A stretch of DNA of 35,421 nucleotides from an uncultured Helicobacteraceae bacterium (GTDB lineage Bacteria; Campylobacterota; Campylobacteria; Campylobacterales; Sulfurimonadaceae). The DNA lies in assembly GCA_947311765.1 (NCBI GenBank), contig CAMZLS010000055.1, forward strand, positions 1 through 35,421, given 5' to 3'. The notes below the pieces were generated by a model. It was not told where the DNA came from, did no database searches, and saw only the letters and a program-made list of their open reading frames with translations. The translations under genes and the position numbers were made by a program. Shown piece by piece: positions 1-6,958 of this stretch (position 1 is the first letter of the stretch; each line of letters opens with the position of its first letter).

Positions 1-15
1 CATATACGAGAGAAA

Positions 16-289
16 CTAGTACCCCACCACTCATAGATTGAGGGTCTCTGTGATTTAAAAAATAGCCATATCTTGTTTTTAAACACTGAAGTCGTAGTTA
101 TTCTACTTCTAAGTGTTTAAGGGCAAGAGATGGCTATTTTTTAAACCACCCGAAGGGAAAGAGTACAAAACAGGAATTGCTGCGTTAGGTTATCTTGAAG
201 TACAATAAGTACTCCTGCGATAATCTGCCTTACACTTCCTGCTTTGTACTCTTTCAGAGACCCTCAATCTATGGGTGGTGGGGTACTAG
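16..289. repeat. Fold-back repeat element with 35-bp terminal inverted repeats and two internal hairpin arms
   Basis: Bases 16-50 and 255-289 are inverted repeats of 35 bp with one mismatch (a G-U pair in RNA). Inside lie two further long stems: arm 1 pairs 54-75 with 124-145 (21 of 22), and arm 2 pairs 157-176 with 236-255 (19 of 20). Each arm has weaker inner pairing, for example AAACACT/AGTGTTT in arm 1 and AGTAC/GTACT in arm 2. The whole folds as a three-way junction. Arm 1 runs from an A-tract to a T-tract, so it could also terminate transcription in both directions. I see no ORF and no target-site duplication (flanks agaaa and atgaa). A MITE-like or REP-like element, or a structured RNA, are the options; the family is not recognised. 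Confidence 0.75.
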
Positions 290-799
290 ATGAACTTACA
301 AGAGAAAATAAACAGATTAATTGATACAAAACTACTTCCTTTTATCTTTAAAACATCAGAACAGCCTATGCTTTTCTCTGACCTTTTAATGGCAAACAAA
401 GCAAATCAAGAGGGAATGCGTCCAGAATCGGCGATGCTTGGATTTCGTTTTAGAAAAGGGCGTGCATATCTTTTTTATATAGTGCTTTGGCATATAGCTT
501 TTGGGATTCCTGCTTTAATTTTTCATAGTTTTCTAGTAAAGATAGATTGCCACGCGCTTATTGTTTTTGCGGTTTTATTTACAGGAGTCTTTTTTGCTAC
601 ATTTTTAATGTTTAGCGAGTGGATACAGGAGAGAATGACGCTCAATCTTATAAAAAAAGCGTGGAAGATTCACTATCCGCACTTCAAGTATGACCAACAC
701 GCTCAAGAGGTTGCAACAATTTATAAGCAAGCATGTCAAGAAGATGTCCACCATAAAGATATGCGTCTGTATATCTATAATAAAATGGTGGCAAAGTAG
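290..799 (+). CDS. Small inner-membrane protein, function unknown
   Basis: This 169-residue protein is not recognised. It has a polar N-terminal part (about residues 1-55), two hydrophobic segments at roughly 59-82 and 88-108 that should form a membrane hairpin, and a charged, His/Lys-rich cytoplasmic-looking tail. The ATG at 290 is the first base after the fold-back repeat, and the repeat supplies both an in-frame TAG just upstream (287-289) and the only candidate ribosome-binding site (GGTGGTGGGG). Expression therefore depends on sequence inside the element, or the true start is an internal Met such as codon 27 or 34. It converges on ppaC with an 18-bp gap. Confidence 0.6.
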   Translation: MNLQEKINRLIDTKLLPFIFKTSEQPMLFSDLLMANKANQEGMRPESAMLGFRFRKGRAYLFYIVLWHIAFGIPALIFHSFLVKIDCHALIVFAVLFTGVFFATFLMFSEWIQERMTLNLIKKAWKIHYPHFKYDQHAQEVATIYKQACQEDVHHKDMRLYIYNKMVAK

Positions 800-819
800 T
801 TCCTTACATGTAACTACTT
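794..819. terminator. Convergent hairpin built around TTACATGTAA
   Basis: AAGTAGTT (794-801) pairs with AACTACTT (812-819) around a 10-base loop that holds most of the palindrome TTACATGTAA (804-813). The hairpin overlaps the stop codons of both convergent genes. It is symmetrical, so it could act on both strands, but it is AT-rich and lacks a strong T-tract. Its use as a terminator is an inference. Confidence 0.4.
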
Positions 820-1735
820 AAAACTGCGCTTGTAAAAATGGAATAATCTGTTTCTTACGACTGAGCACTCCACCAAGCCATGCCTCTGAATTTTCAAGTT
901 TTACATCAAAAGCTTTTTCTACCTTAGACGCATCCTCGCTCACAACTAAAATCTGAGAACCCTCAGTCATAATATCAGTGAGTAAAAGTATAGCAGTATG
1001 TAAAGAGCCCTCTTCTTTGAGTTTTTTCAAATCAGCAAAGAGATCTTCTTTCATAGTGTTAAATACGCTCAGATCAACAACTTCAAGCTGTCCAACACCT
1101 ACTTTTTCACTGCCCATTGCAAACTCTTTGTAATCGCGAGTGGTGAGCTCACGAGCTGTAGCGCCAGCAACAGCAGATTTAACAATAAACATCTCCATAC
1201 CTAAGGCTTTGTAATCTTCTATACCTGCTATCTGCGCTAACTCTTTACACGCTTTTGTATCGGCTTTTGTGCATGTAGGAGATTTGAAGATAACAGTGTC
1301 ACTAAGAATAGCACAGAGCATCATTCCTGCGATATCTTTAGTGATTTCTATGCCATGGTAATCATACATCTCTTTGATGATAGTATTGCTACATCCAACA
1401 GGGCGTATCCAGCACTCTAGGGGTGTAGAAGTTGTTAAATCTCCTAGTTTATGATGGTCAACTATGCCTAAGATAGTCGCTTCCATAATATCTTCAGGAG
1501 CCTGTCCTAAGTCAGAATAATCAACAATATAAACTTTTTCACCAGCGTAAGAAGTTTTAAGCTCAGGTGCATTTGCACCAAATTTGTTTAAGATAAATTC
1601 TGTTTCAGGTGATATTTTGCCTTGGCGAGCAGGGATAGTGTCCTCTCCAAGTTTGTTTTTTAAGTATGAGAGAGAAATTGCTCCAACAATTGAGTCTGAA
1701 TCTGGGTTTGTGTGTCCGAAAATGTATGTTGCCAT
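818..1735 (-). CDS. ppaC: Manganese-dependent inorganic pyrophosphatase (family II, DHH superfamily)
   Basis: Cytoplasmic enzyme hydrolysing PPi to two phosphates, which pulls forward reactions that release PPi. The 305-residue length is normal for family II. The metal site is complete: H8, D12 and D14 in GHTNPDSDS, D72 in VDYSD, the DHH triad at 93-95, and D146 in the LSDTVIF stretch, followed by the C-terminal DHHA2 domain with the SRKKQ motif near residues 291-296. The ATG at 1735 has an AAGGA site eight to ten bases upstream. It lies 17 bp downstream of the AMP-forming ligase gene and is probably cotranscribed with it, which is a sensible pairing because that ligase releases PPi. Confidence 0.95.
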   Translation of the reverse strand: MATYIFGHTNPDSDSIVGAISLSYLKNKLGEDTIPARQGKISPETEFILNKFGANAPELKTSYAGEKVYIVDYSDLGQAPEDIMEATILGIVDHHKLGDLTTSTPLECWIRPVGCSNTIIKEMYDYHGIEITKDIAGMMLCAILSDTVIFKSPTCTKADTKACKELAQIAGIEDYKALGMEMFIVKSAVAGATARELTTRDYKEFAMGSEKVGVGQLEVVDLSVFNTMKEDLFADLKKLKEEGSLHTAILLLTDIMTEGSQILVVSEDASKVEKAFDVKLENSEAWLGGVLSRKKQIIPFLQAQF

Positions 1736-1752
1736 AGTCTTTTGTATCCTTT

Positions 1753-3333
1753 TTATAGTAAATTATTTTTTATCATCTCGTTTTTGAGACTCTCTTTATT
1801 GACCTCTTTATCGTGTAGTGATTTTAGAGGCATCTCGCGGTTATAAAATATCTGTGCAGGAAGCATATAGTTTGGAAGATGTTTTTTCAGCTCAAAAAGT
1901 ATCTCATTTTTGGCTAGTTCATGCTCTGCATTATAGACTAAAACTATCTCCTCTTCAATCTCACTGTTTTCTACTGAAAAGATAGTACATGATGAGATTG
2001 CAGGGATATTGTTGTAAATAACGCTCTCTATCTCAACAGGGCTGACACGGTAGCCTTGCGTTTTAATCATATCATCTTTGCGTGAGACAAAATAGAGATA
2101 ATCTTCTTCATCTTTATAGACATAATCACCGCTCGCAACGACAATCTCATCAGTGAGACCATGCTCAAGATCGATAACCTTATCTAAGATCTGGATACTT
2201 TTAAAACGCATAGCAGTCTCCTGTGGTGAGTTCCAATATCCTTTATAGATACATGCCCCACGGTGAATAAGCTCACCAATCTCACGAGGCTTGCATGCTT
2301 CTCCCTCTTCATTGATGATATAAAGCTCCACATCAGGAATCGCCTTGCCAATAGAGTTAGGACGGATATGAATCTGTTTAGGATCAAGAAATGCGGAACG
2401 AAAAGCCTCACTTAAACCGTGCATAGAATAAAACTCAGCGCCTTGAAAATGGGTGTTGATATTTTTAATCATAAGATTTGTGATATTGCCTCCAGACGAG
2501 GTGATAGTACGAATATTTTTAAGATGCTCTATATGAGGGATTTTATGAATGTCATCATCAAACATCTGCGTGATATGAATAGGCATCAGTGCTATGATAG
2601 TAATTTTATCATTAATAAGATGGCTGAAAAAATCACTTGGTAGCACAAATTTATGAATAGCAAGAGTCGCTTTTGCATAGAGTGTAGTAAAGATTTGGTT
2701 GAGTCCATAGTCAAGATTAAAGCTCAGTAGTCCTGAGAGAACATCACTCTCTTTAATATCTATATAGTTTGAGACAATACGCGCCCCATCAGTCAAACTA
2801 CGGTGCGTAATCACAATACCCTTAGGGTTTCCGCTTGAACCAAAGGAGTAGGTGATAACGGCATTATCATGTCCATTAATCTTACATGTAAGGTTTGCAT
2901 CATAACACTTATACATCTCATCAAAAGAGACATCACTTCGCTCATGAGGATGATAAGTGATAACCTTGCCTTCAAATCTAAGAGCCTTAAGCGCATCTAT
3001 CTTATACTCATCCGTAATCATACAAGCTATCTGACAATCATCAACAATATGTTGGACTTGTTCGGGTTTAAGCAGACGCGTAATAGGAACGAAAACATAA
3101 TCACTAGAGAGTAGAGCCAAGATAGCGATAACTTGCTCACTTCCCTTGTGCGAGTAGATGCCAATACGACTCCCTTTTTTGAGCTTAAGAGTAGTAAAAT
3201 AGTGTGCAACCTTATTGACATTTTCCAAAAGTTCTTTGTAACTATACTTCTCACTATTAAAAACAAGGGCAGTTTTCTCTGCTGAAGTCTCTACTGCGCT
3301 TTCAAGTAAGTGCCTTATGCTATTAACTGACAT
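1753..3333 (-). CDS. AMP-forming acyl/aminoacyl ligase (ANL superfamily)
   Basis: A 526-residue adenylate-forming enzyme expected to activate a carboxylate with ATP, releasing PPi, and pass it to CoA or another acceptor. The P-loop-like A3 motif is at 161-172 (TYSFGSSGNPKG), with LSFNLDYGLNQ after it. A5-like SMHGLSE is in the middle, and the C-terminal hinge region includes GDYVYKDEEDYLYFVSRKDD and KTQGYRVSPVEIE. The LDYGLNQ signature recalls the ligases associated with exosortase-A loci, but no exosortase or carrier protein is seen here. The start overlaps the end of glmL by 11 bp, so it is translationally coupled to the glutamate mutase genes. The substrate is unknown; methylaspartate or a derived acid is a guess from context. 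Confidence 0.85.
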   Translation of the reverse strand: MSVNSIRHLLESAVETSAEKTALVFNSEKYSYKELLENVNKVAHYFTTLKLKKGSRIGIYSHKGSEQVIAILALLSSDYVFVPITRLLKPEQVQHIVDDCQIACMITDEYKIDALKALRFEGKVITYHPHERSDVSFDEMYKCYDANLTCKINGHDNAVITYSFGSSGNPKGIVITHRSLTDGARIVSNYIDIKESDVLSGLLSFNLDYGLNQIFTTLYAKATLAIHKFVLPSDFFSHLINDKITIIALMPIHITQMFDDDIHKIPHIEHLKNIRTITSSGGNITNLMIKNINTHFQGAEFYSMHGLSEAFRSAFLDPKQIHIRPNSIGKAIPDVELYIINEEGEACKPREIGELIHRGACIYKGYWNSPQETAMRFKSIQILDKVIDLEHGLTDEIVVASGDYVYKDEEDYLYFVSRKDDMIKTQGYRVSPVEIESVIYNNIPAISSCTIFSVENSEIEEEIVLVYNAEHELAKNEILFELKKHLPNYMLPAQIFYNREMPLKSLHDKEVNKESLKNEMIKNNLL

Positions 3334-4513
3334 GTGAGCTCCCTTTTATGCCTAGTGTCCAGATTTTATACTCATCATCAATGATAAGCGATGGAATCTG
3401 ATGAAAGTGTAAAAGTTTTTTACAAAAGAATTTTACTATCATCTCTACCTCTTCAAACTGAAGCACCTTTGTGATACCGCCTGTAAAGATGATGGAGTTT
3501 AGTTTTTCTAGCTGGAGGTTTATATAAAGATTGTGATGAAGTGATGTTTTGTAAAGCACCAAAAAGATAGAGAGTTGCATTAAAATCTTTGTGGCATTGT
3601 CACTATGCTCTTCTAAAATATTTTCAGTTACATTTAAAAATTCGAGTAATTCATAGACAAACTCATTGTTTTTAGCGCTAAAAACAAGTGAATCTCGTGA
3701 TTTAAAGACACCAAGCTTTTTAAAGACAAGGCGGTCATACTCGCTTTCACTGACGATATTATCTACAACCAAATCACGAGAATAATGAATATCAGTCGTT
3801 GCCCCACCAATATCAATAAGGATAAAAGGATCAGCCACTTCAAAGGTCTTATGCATCATTCCCATAGAGCGATTGACTATATAAGGCGTGGAATAAATTT
3901 GATTGGAGGTAAATTCATAAAGATGCTTTATATCCTCTTTTCCCGTAATATCTTGCTGGTAAAGGTTCGTTAAAAAGTTTTTTAACTCTTCGCCTCTAAC
4001 TTGAAGTTTAGGATTGATGATATTGTCTAATATGAGAATATTTTCAAGATTTTCTTGCATAAAACTATGACTCTTATCACTACCAACATAGACAATATTG
4101 TGAAAATTTATCTGCTTAAGGTAATCAAGAAGCGTATCATCAAAGATATTTTTAACCCCATCAATACCACCAACAATAATAACGACATCAATCTGCTCTT
4201 GTGGAGGGGTATATTCATGAATATGTGAGTACAAAACGGTATCAATGATATTGATTCCTGCATTGTACGCGATATTTGTGGCGTATTTTAAGCTAAAAGA
4301 GTGGGTGAGTCCTATGATTAAGGTACTTAGCCCTCCATTGGCAGAACTACAGATATGAACATCTTCTTTGGCATATCGTGAAAGTAGATCGCCACAGCGA
4401 CTCTGAAAATCATCATAAATATTGCGCTCAAAATTTCTAAAATACTGTGCAATACCCTCATCTTGAGAAACTTTAAAATAGGTACTCCCGATATCTATTA
4501 AAATTTTACTCAT
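3323..4513 (-). CDS. glmL: Glutamate mutase accessory ATPase (MutL/GlmL family)
   Basis: This 396-residue protein carries the two nucleotide-binding signatures of the actin/Hsp70-like ASKHA fold: LIDIGSTYFKVS at 5-16 and LIDIGGATTDIHYS at 232-245, plus a late glycine motif (FTGGITKV). The family accompanies B12-dependent glutamate mutase in clostridia and is thought to help maintain or reactivate the mutase; the biochemical role is not settled. It is shorter than the usual 450-470 residues. Its ATG overlaps the glmE stop by 4 bp (ATGA). Not to be confused with the DNA mismatch-repair protein of the same name. Confidence 0.85.
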   Translation of the reverse strand: MSKILIDIGSTYFKVSQDEGIAQYFRNFERNIYDDFQSRCGDLLSRYAKEDVHICSSANGGLSTLIIGLTHSFSLKYATNIAYNAGINIIDTVLYSHIHEYTPPQEQIDVVIIVGGIDGVKNIFDDTLLDYLKQINFHNIVYVGSDKSHSFMQENLENILILDNIINPKLQVRGEELKNFLTNLYQQDITGKEDIKHLYEFTSNQIYSTPYIVNRSMGMMHKTFEVADPFILIDIGGATTDIHYSRDLVVDNIVSESEYDRLVFKKLGVFKSRDSLVFSAKNNEFVYELLEFLNVTENILEEHSDNATKILMQLSIFLVLYKTSLHHNLYINLQLEKLNSIIFTGGITKVLQFEEVEMIVKFFCKKLLHFHQIPSLIIDDEYKIWTLGIKGSSHVS

Positions 4514-5871
4514 AGCATAACTCCGATATCTTGAATAATTTTTTGTACCACAGATTCATTTTCACCAAGTCTTATCTTGTCACGGTCAAAGGCAAAGCTT
4601 TTCTCTGAAAGTGGAAGATTACCTTTGTTATAGATGCGGATATTACTTTGCGGGTCACGGACTGTTATGACCTCATTATGATTGATAATATGGGGAGAAA
4701 AAGGAATATCTATATAGCCCTTTTTGATAGAGTTAAAGACTTTTCTCCAAAGAGTGTCCGCGTTGTCATTAAAAACTGCCTCTAAAATCTCATCAACTTG
4801 AAGGGTGAGGTTTTCCTCCTCTTCTTCGTCATGAATTTTTGGAAGTCCTTTGAGCATATTAAGAGTATATTTTACATTGGCAACGGCTTGGGCATTAGAC
4901 TCTTTAGTGGGAAGCCCAAAAGCTTCATCACGAGTTTTTGTGATGATTTTATTCGCACCTACTATTGCTGCGATAACAGTAGAGGTGTTAATAAGCGCAT
5001 CTGATGAGTTTTTATTGTAAGGAAAAGCACCCATCCATTGATGATAAACAAGATTGATTACTGCATCGGTATGACCAAACTTATCAGCATATTTGCGAGC
5101 AAGTTTTTTAATAACATTAGAGCTTACTGCATCTTGATTCATCGAACCTGTCTGAGAAAAACTGACTGAAAAAGATTTTACACCCTCTTCAAGTGAGAGC
5201 AGCATCTCAAGCAGCTGAATGACGATAACAATAGCAGGTGCCTGAAGCGTTGCGCTGAGTGGGCCAAAGGATTCACGGTTGATTGGCTCATTGAGTTTTG
5301 AATACTCTGCGCAAACACGCTCTACATACTTCCAATATAAAAAGGCCTTATCAAGTGGAAAGTTTTTTGAGTATGGAAGTAGATAAGTGATAGGCCCACC
5401 CTCAATCTCAAAAATACCCGAAGCCAAGGCAGTCTCAATAAGCAGTCGTGCATCAGGTGTTCCGTGGCGTAGGCTTATAGGGGTATCATAATGCACCATC
5501 ATTTTGCGAGTGGTGCGATAGCCATGATTGACTAGAGGATAGCCGTTTAACATATTGGTATCATTTTCCTCTGAAAGAGCTAACATTTTTTTAGCCATTG
5601 CGTAATCATTGAGACGAGTATTGCTATCAATTGTAAGAGGCAGTACATCAACATTGGAAGCCTTAAACTCACCGTAAAGTTCAAAAACTTTATCATAGGT
5701 AGGAAAACCGCCACGAGGTTGGACTAAGATATTGTCACTATTTTTAAACTTATGGGAGATAAAGAGATTTTTACTTGCATTGGTGATAAACTCCTTGACT
5801 TCATCGAAATCGAAGTTGTCTATATACTCATTGGCAACGATTATTTCGCGTTCGCGTTGTAATAAACTCAT
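4510..5871 (-). CDS. glmE: Glutamate mutase (methylaspartate mutase), catalytic E subunit
   Basis: The large subunit of coenzyme-B12 glutamate mutase, which interconverts L-glutamate and L-threo-3-methylaspartate by a radical carbon-skeleton shift. It is 453 residues against about 483 in Clostridium cochlearium. With a constant 13-14 residue offset, every catalytic residue known there can be found: the arginine claw R53 (QPRGG), R86 (SNTR) and R135 (SLRHG), the base E157, and Y163 and Y167 in EGGPITYLLPYSK. This argues for a working mutase rather than a divergent relative. The ATG at 5871 overlaps the glmS stop by 4 bp. No methylaspartase or mesaconase gene follows, so the product is probably not fed into the clostridial fermentation pathway. 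Confidence 0.92.
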   Translation of the reverse strand: MSLLQREREIIVANEYIDNFDFDEVKEFITNASKNLFISHKFKNSDNILVQPRGGFPTYDKVFELYGEFKASNVDVLPLTIDSNTRLNDYAMAKKMLALSEENDTNMLNGYPLVNHGYRTTRKMMVHYDTPISLRHGTPDARLLIETALASGIFEIEGGPITYLLPYSKNFPLDKAFLYWKYVERVCAEYSKLNEPINRESFGPLSATLQAPAIVIVIQLLEMLLSLEEGVKSFSVSFSQTGSMNQDAVSSNVIKKLARKYADKFGHTDAVINLVYHQWMGAFPYNKNSSDALINTSTVIAAIVGANKIITKTRDEAFGLPTKESNAQAVANVKYTLNMLKGLPKIHDEEEEENLTLQVDEILEAVFNDNADTLWRKVFNSIKKGYIDIPFSPHIINHNEVITVRDPQSNIRIYNKGNLPLSEKSFAFDRDKIRLGENESVVQKIIQDIGVML

Positions 5872-6272
5872 AAGCGCTCTTTTAAGAGAGCTTCAAGTTC
5901 ATCAAGCCCTTCATTTAAATCACTCTGATGCGAAACCAGATCAAAACCATAGTTTTGAAACTTTGGAATAATCTCTTCGGTACTCACTTCACCAACACTT
6001 AAGTTCCCACCAATCATAAAAACCACACCGCTTAAATCAAATTTACTTTTTAAAATTCCCAAATCGCGACACCACCCCTCTGCTTCACCATTGAGCGAAG
6101 AAACAAGAAGCACATCCGCATCCGTTTCGATAACCGCATCAATAAACTCTTCAAGATAAGTATTGACTCCAAGGTTAAAAACAGTAAAACCACGCTCTTG
6201 GAGTGAAATATCGATTAATCTATTGGCAACAACATGAATATCATTGCCAACTACGCCTGTTACAACTTTCAT
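5868..6272 (-). CDS. glmS: Glutamate mutase, B12-binding S subunit
   Basis: Small cobalamin-binding subunit (134 residues from the chosen ATG; family about 137). The base-off/His-on signature is present as D11-I-H13 in VVGNDIHVVANRL, but the glycine of DxHxxG is alanine. The downstream LLVSSLNGE and IGGNLSVGE segments line the nucleotide loop in this family. The frame extends upstream to a GTG at 6314, but the ATG at 6272 matches the family start, so I chose it. It is the first gene of the glmS-glmE-glmL-ligase-ppaC series. The name follows glutamate mutase usage and is unrelated to glucosamine-6-phosphate synthase. Confidence 0.9.
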   Translation of the reverse strand: MKVVTGVVGNDIHVVANRLIDISLQERGFTVFNLGVNTYLEEFIDAVIETDADVLLVSSLNGEAEGWCRDLGILKSKFDLSGVVFMIGGNLSVGEVSTEEIIPKFQNYGFDLVSHQSDLNEGLDELEALLKERL

Positions 6273-6357
6273 ACTTACACAACCTATATGTCTTGAATGC
6301 GATATTTTATCCACTATTGAGTAAAATTTGGCAATTAAAACTTTGGGAGAGATGAAA
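6273..6357. promoter_or_regulatory. Divergent promoter region between glmS and the RraA-like gene
   Basis: An 85-bp AT-rich gap separates two divergent starts and must hold both promoters. On the minus strand GGATAAAATATC offers a TAAAAT -10 element about 60 bp upstream of the glmS ATG, with TTGCCA 19 bases further upstream. On the plus strand GTAAAATTTG offers a TAAAAT. It is too short for a cobalamin riboswitch. Element choice is by eye only. Confidence 0.4.
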
Positions 6358-6834
6358 ATGAGTTTTTATACAGCAGATTTATGTGATGCAAATACAGAAG
6401 AAGCGCAGATAGCGCGTCCAATTTTTACAAATTATGGAGGAGCGCTTACATGTAAGGGTCCTATGAAAACGATAAAACTCAATGAACATAACGCAGATTT
6501 AGTCTCAATGCTTCAAGAAGATGGTCAAGGACATATCGCGGTTGTTGATGTAAATGGCGATTATTGCGCGGTTGTAGGTGAAAATCTCATGAAGTTTGCA
6601 TCAAAAAACAACTGGGCTGGTATAGTGATAAATGGCTATGTTCGAGATATACATGTAACAAAAACCATACCTTTAGCACTTTTTGCCTTAGGAACATGCC
6701 CGTATAAAAGTCCAAATAAAGCAAGTGCAAAACGCGGTGTAGAACTTGTTTTTGGTGGTCTAGCATTTCGTGAGGGTGAATATCTTTACGGGGATGAAGA
6801 TGGTATTGTTGTTTTTAAAAATGGACAAGCATAA
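6358..6834 (+). CDS. rraA: RraA-like protein / possible HMG-type aldolase
   Basis: From the ATG at 6358 the protein is 158 residues and aligns from its first residues with RraA (MSFYTADLCDAN resembles E. coli MKYDTSELCD). GGGAGAG lies six bases upstream; the longer frame to a TTG at 6328 adds ten residues without family support. The family includes the RNase E inhibitor RraA and the metal-dependent 4-hydroxy-4-methyl-2-oxoglutarate aldolases. Here the catalytic Arg-Asp pair is present (INGYVRDIHV), whereas E. coli RraA has Arg-Gln there, so aldolase activity is possible. FGGLAF and YLYGDEDGIVV form the usual C-terminal end. It diverges from the glutamate mutase operon. Which of the two functions it has cannot be decided from sequence. 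Confidence 0.8.
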   Translation: MSFYTADLCDANTEEAQIARPIFTNYGGALTCKGPMKTIKLNEHNADLVSMLQEDGQGHIAVVDVNGDYCAVVGENLMKFASKNNWAGIVINGYVRDIHVTKTIPLALFALGTCPYKSPNKASAKRGVELVFGGLAFREGEYLYGDEDGIVVFKNGQA

Positions 6835-6958
6835 AAAAGATAAGTTTAGAGAAAAAGCGAACATAATATAAAAAAATCAAAGTACTTCTCATCTTAAGCC
6901 TTTCATTAGTAATATTTTCATACTCTATAAAAGTCTAAAACAAGAAAGAGAAAATATT

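Noticed and set aside
16-799. Retron or reverse-transcriptase system (structured RNA followed by an ORF)
   Set aside because: The downstream ORF is a small membrane protein without any reverse-transcriptase motif.
3323-4513. DNA mismatch-repair MutL
   Set aside because: It has actin-like ATPase motifs, not GHKL ones, and lies in the glutamate mutase operon.
6273-6357. Cobalamin riboswitch upstream of the B12-dependent glmS
   Set aside because: The divergent gap is only about 85 bp, too short, and no B12-box-like sequence is seen.
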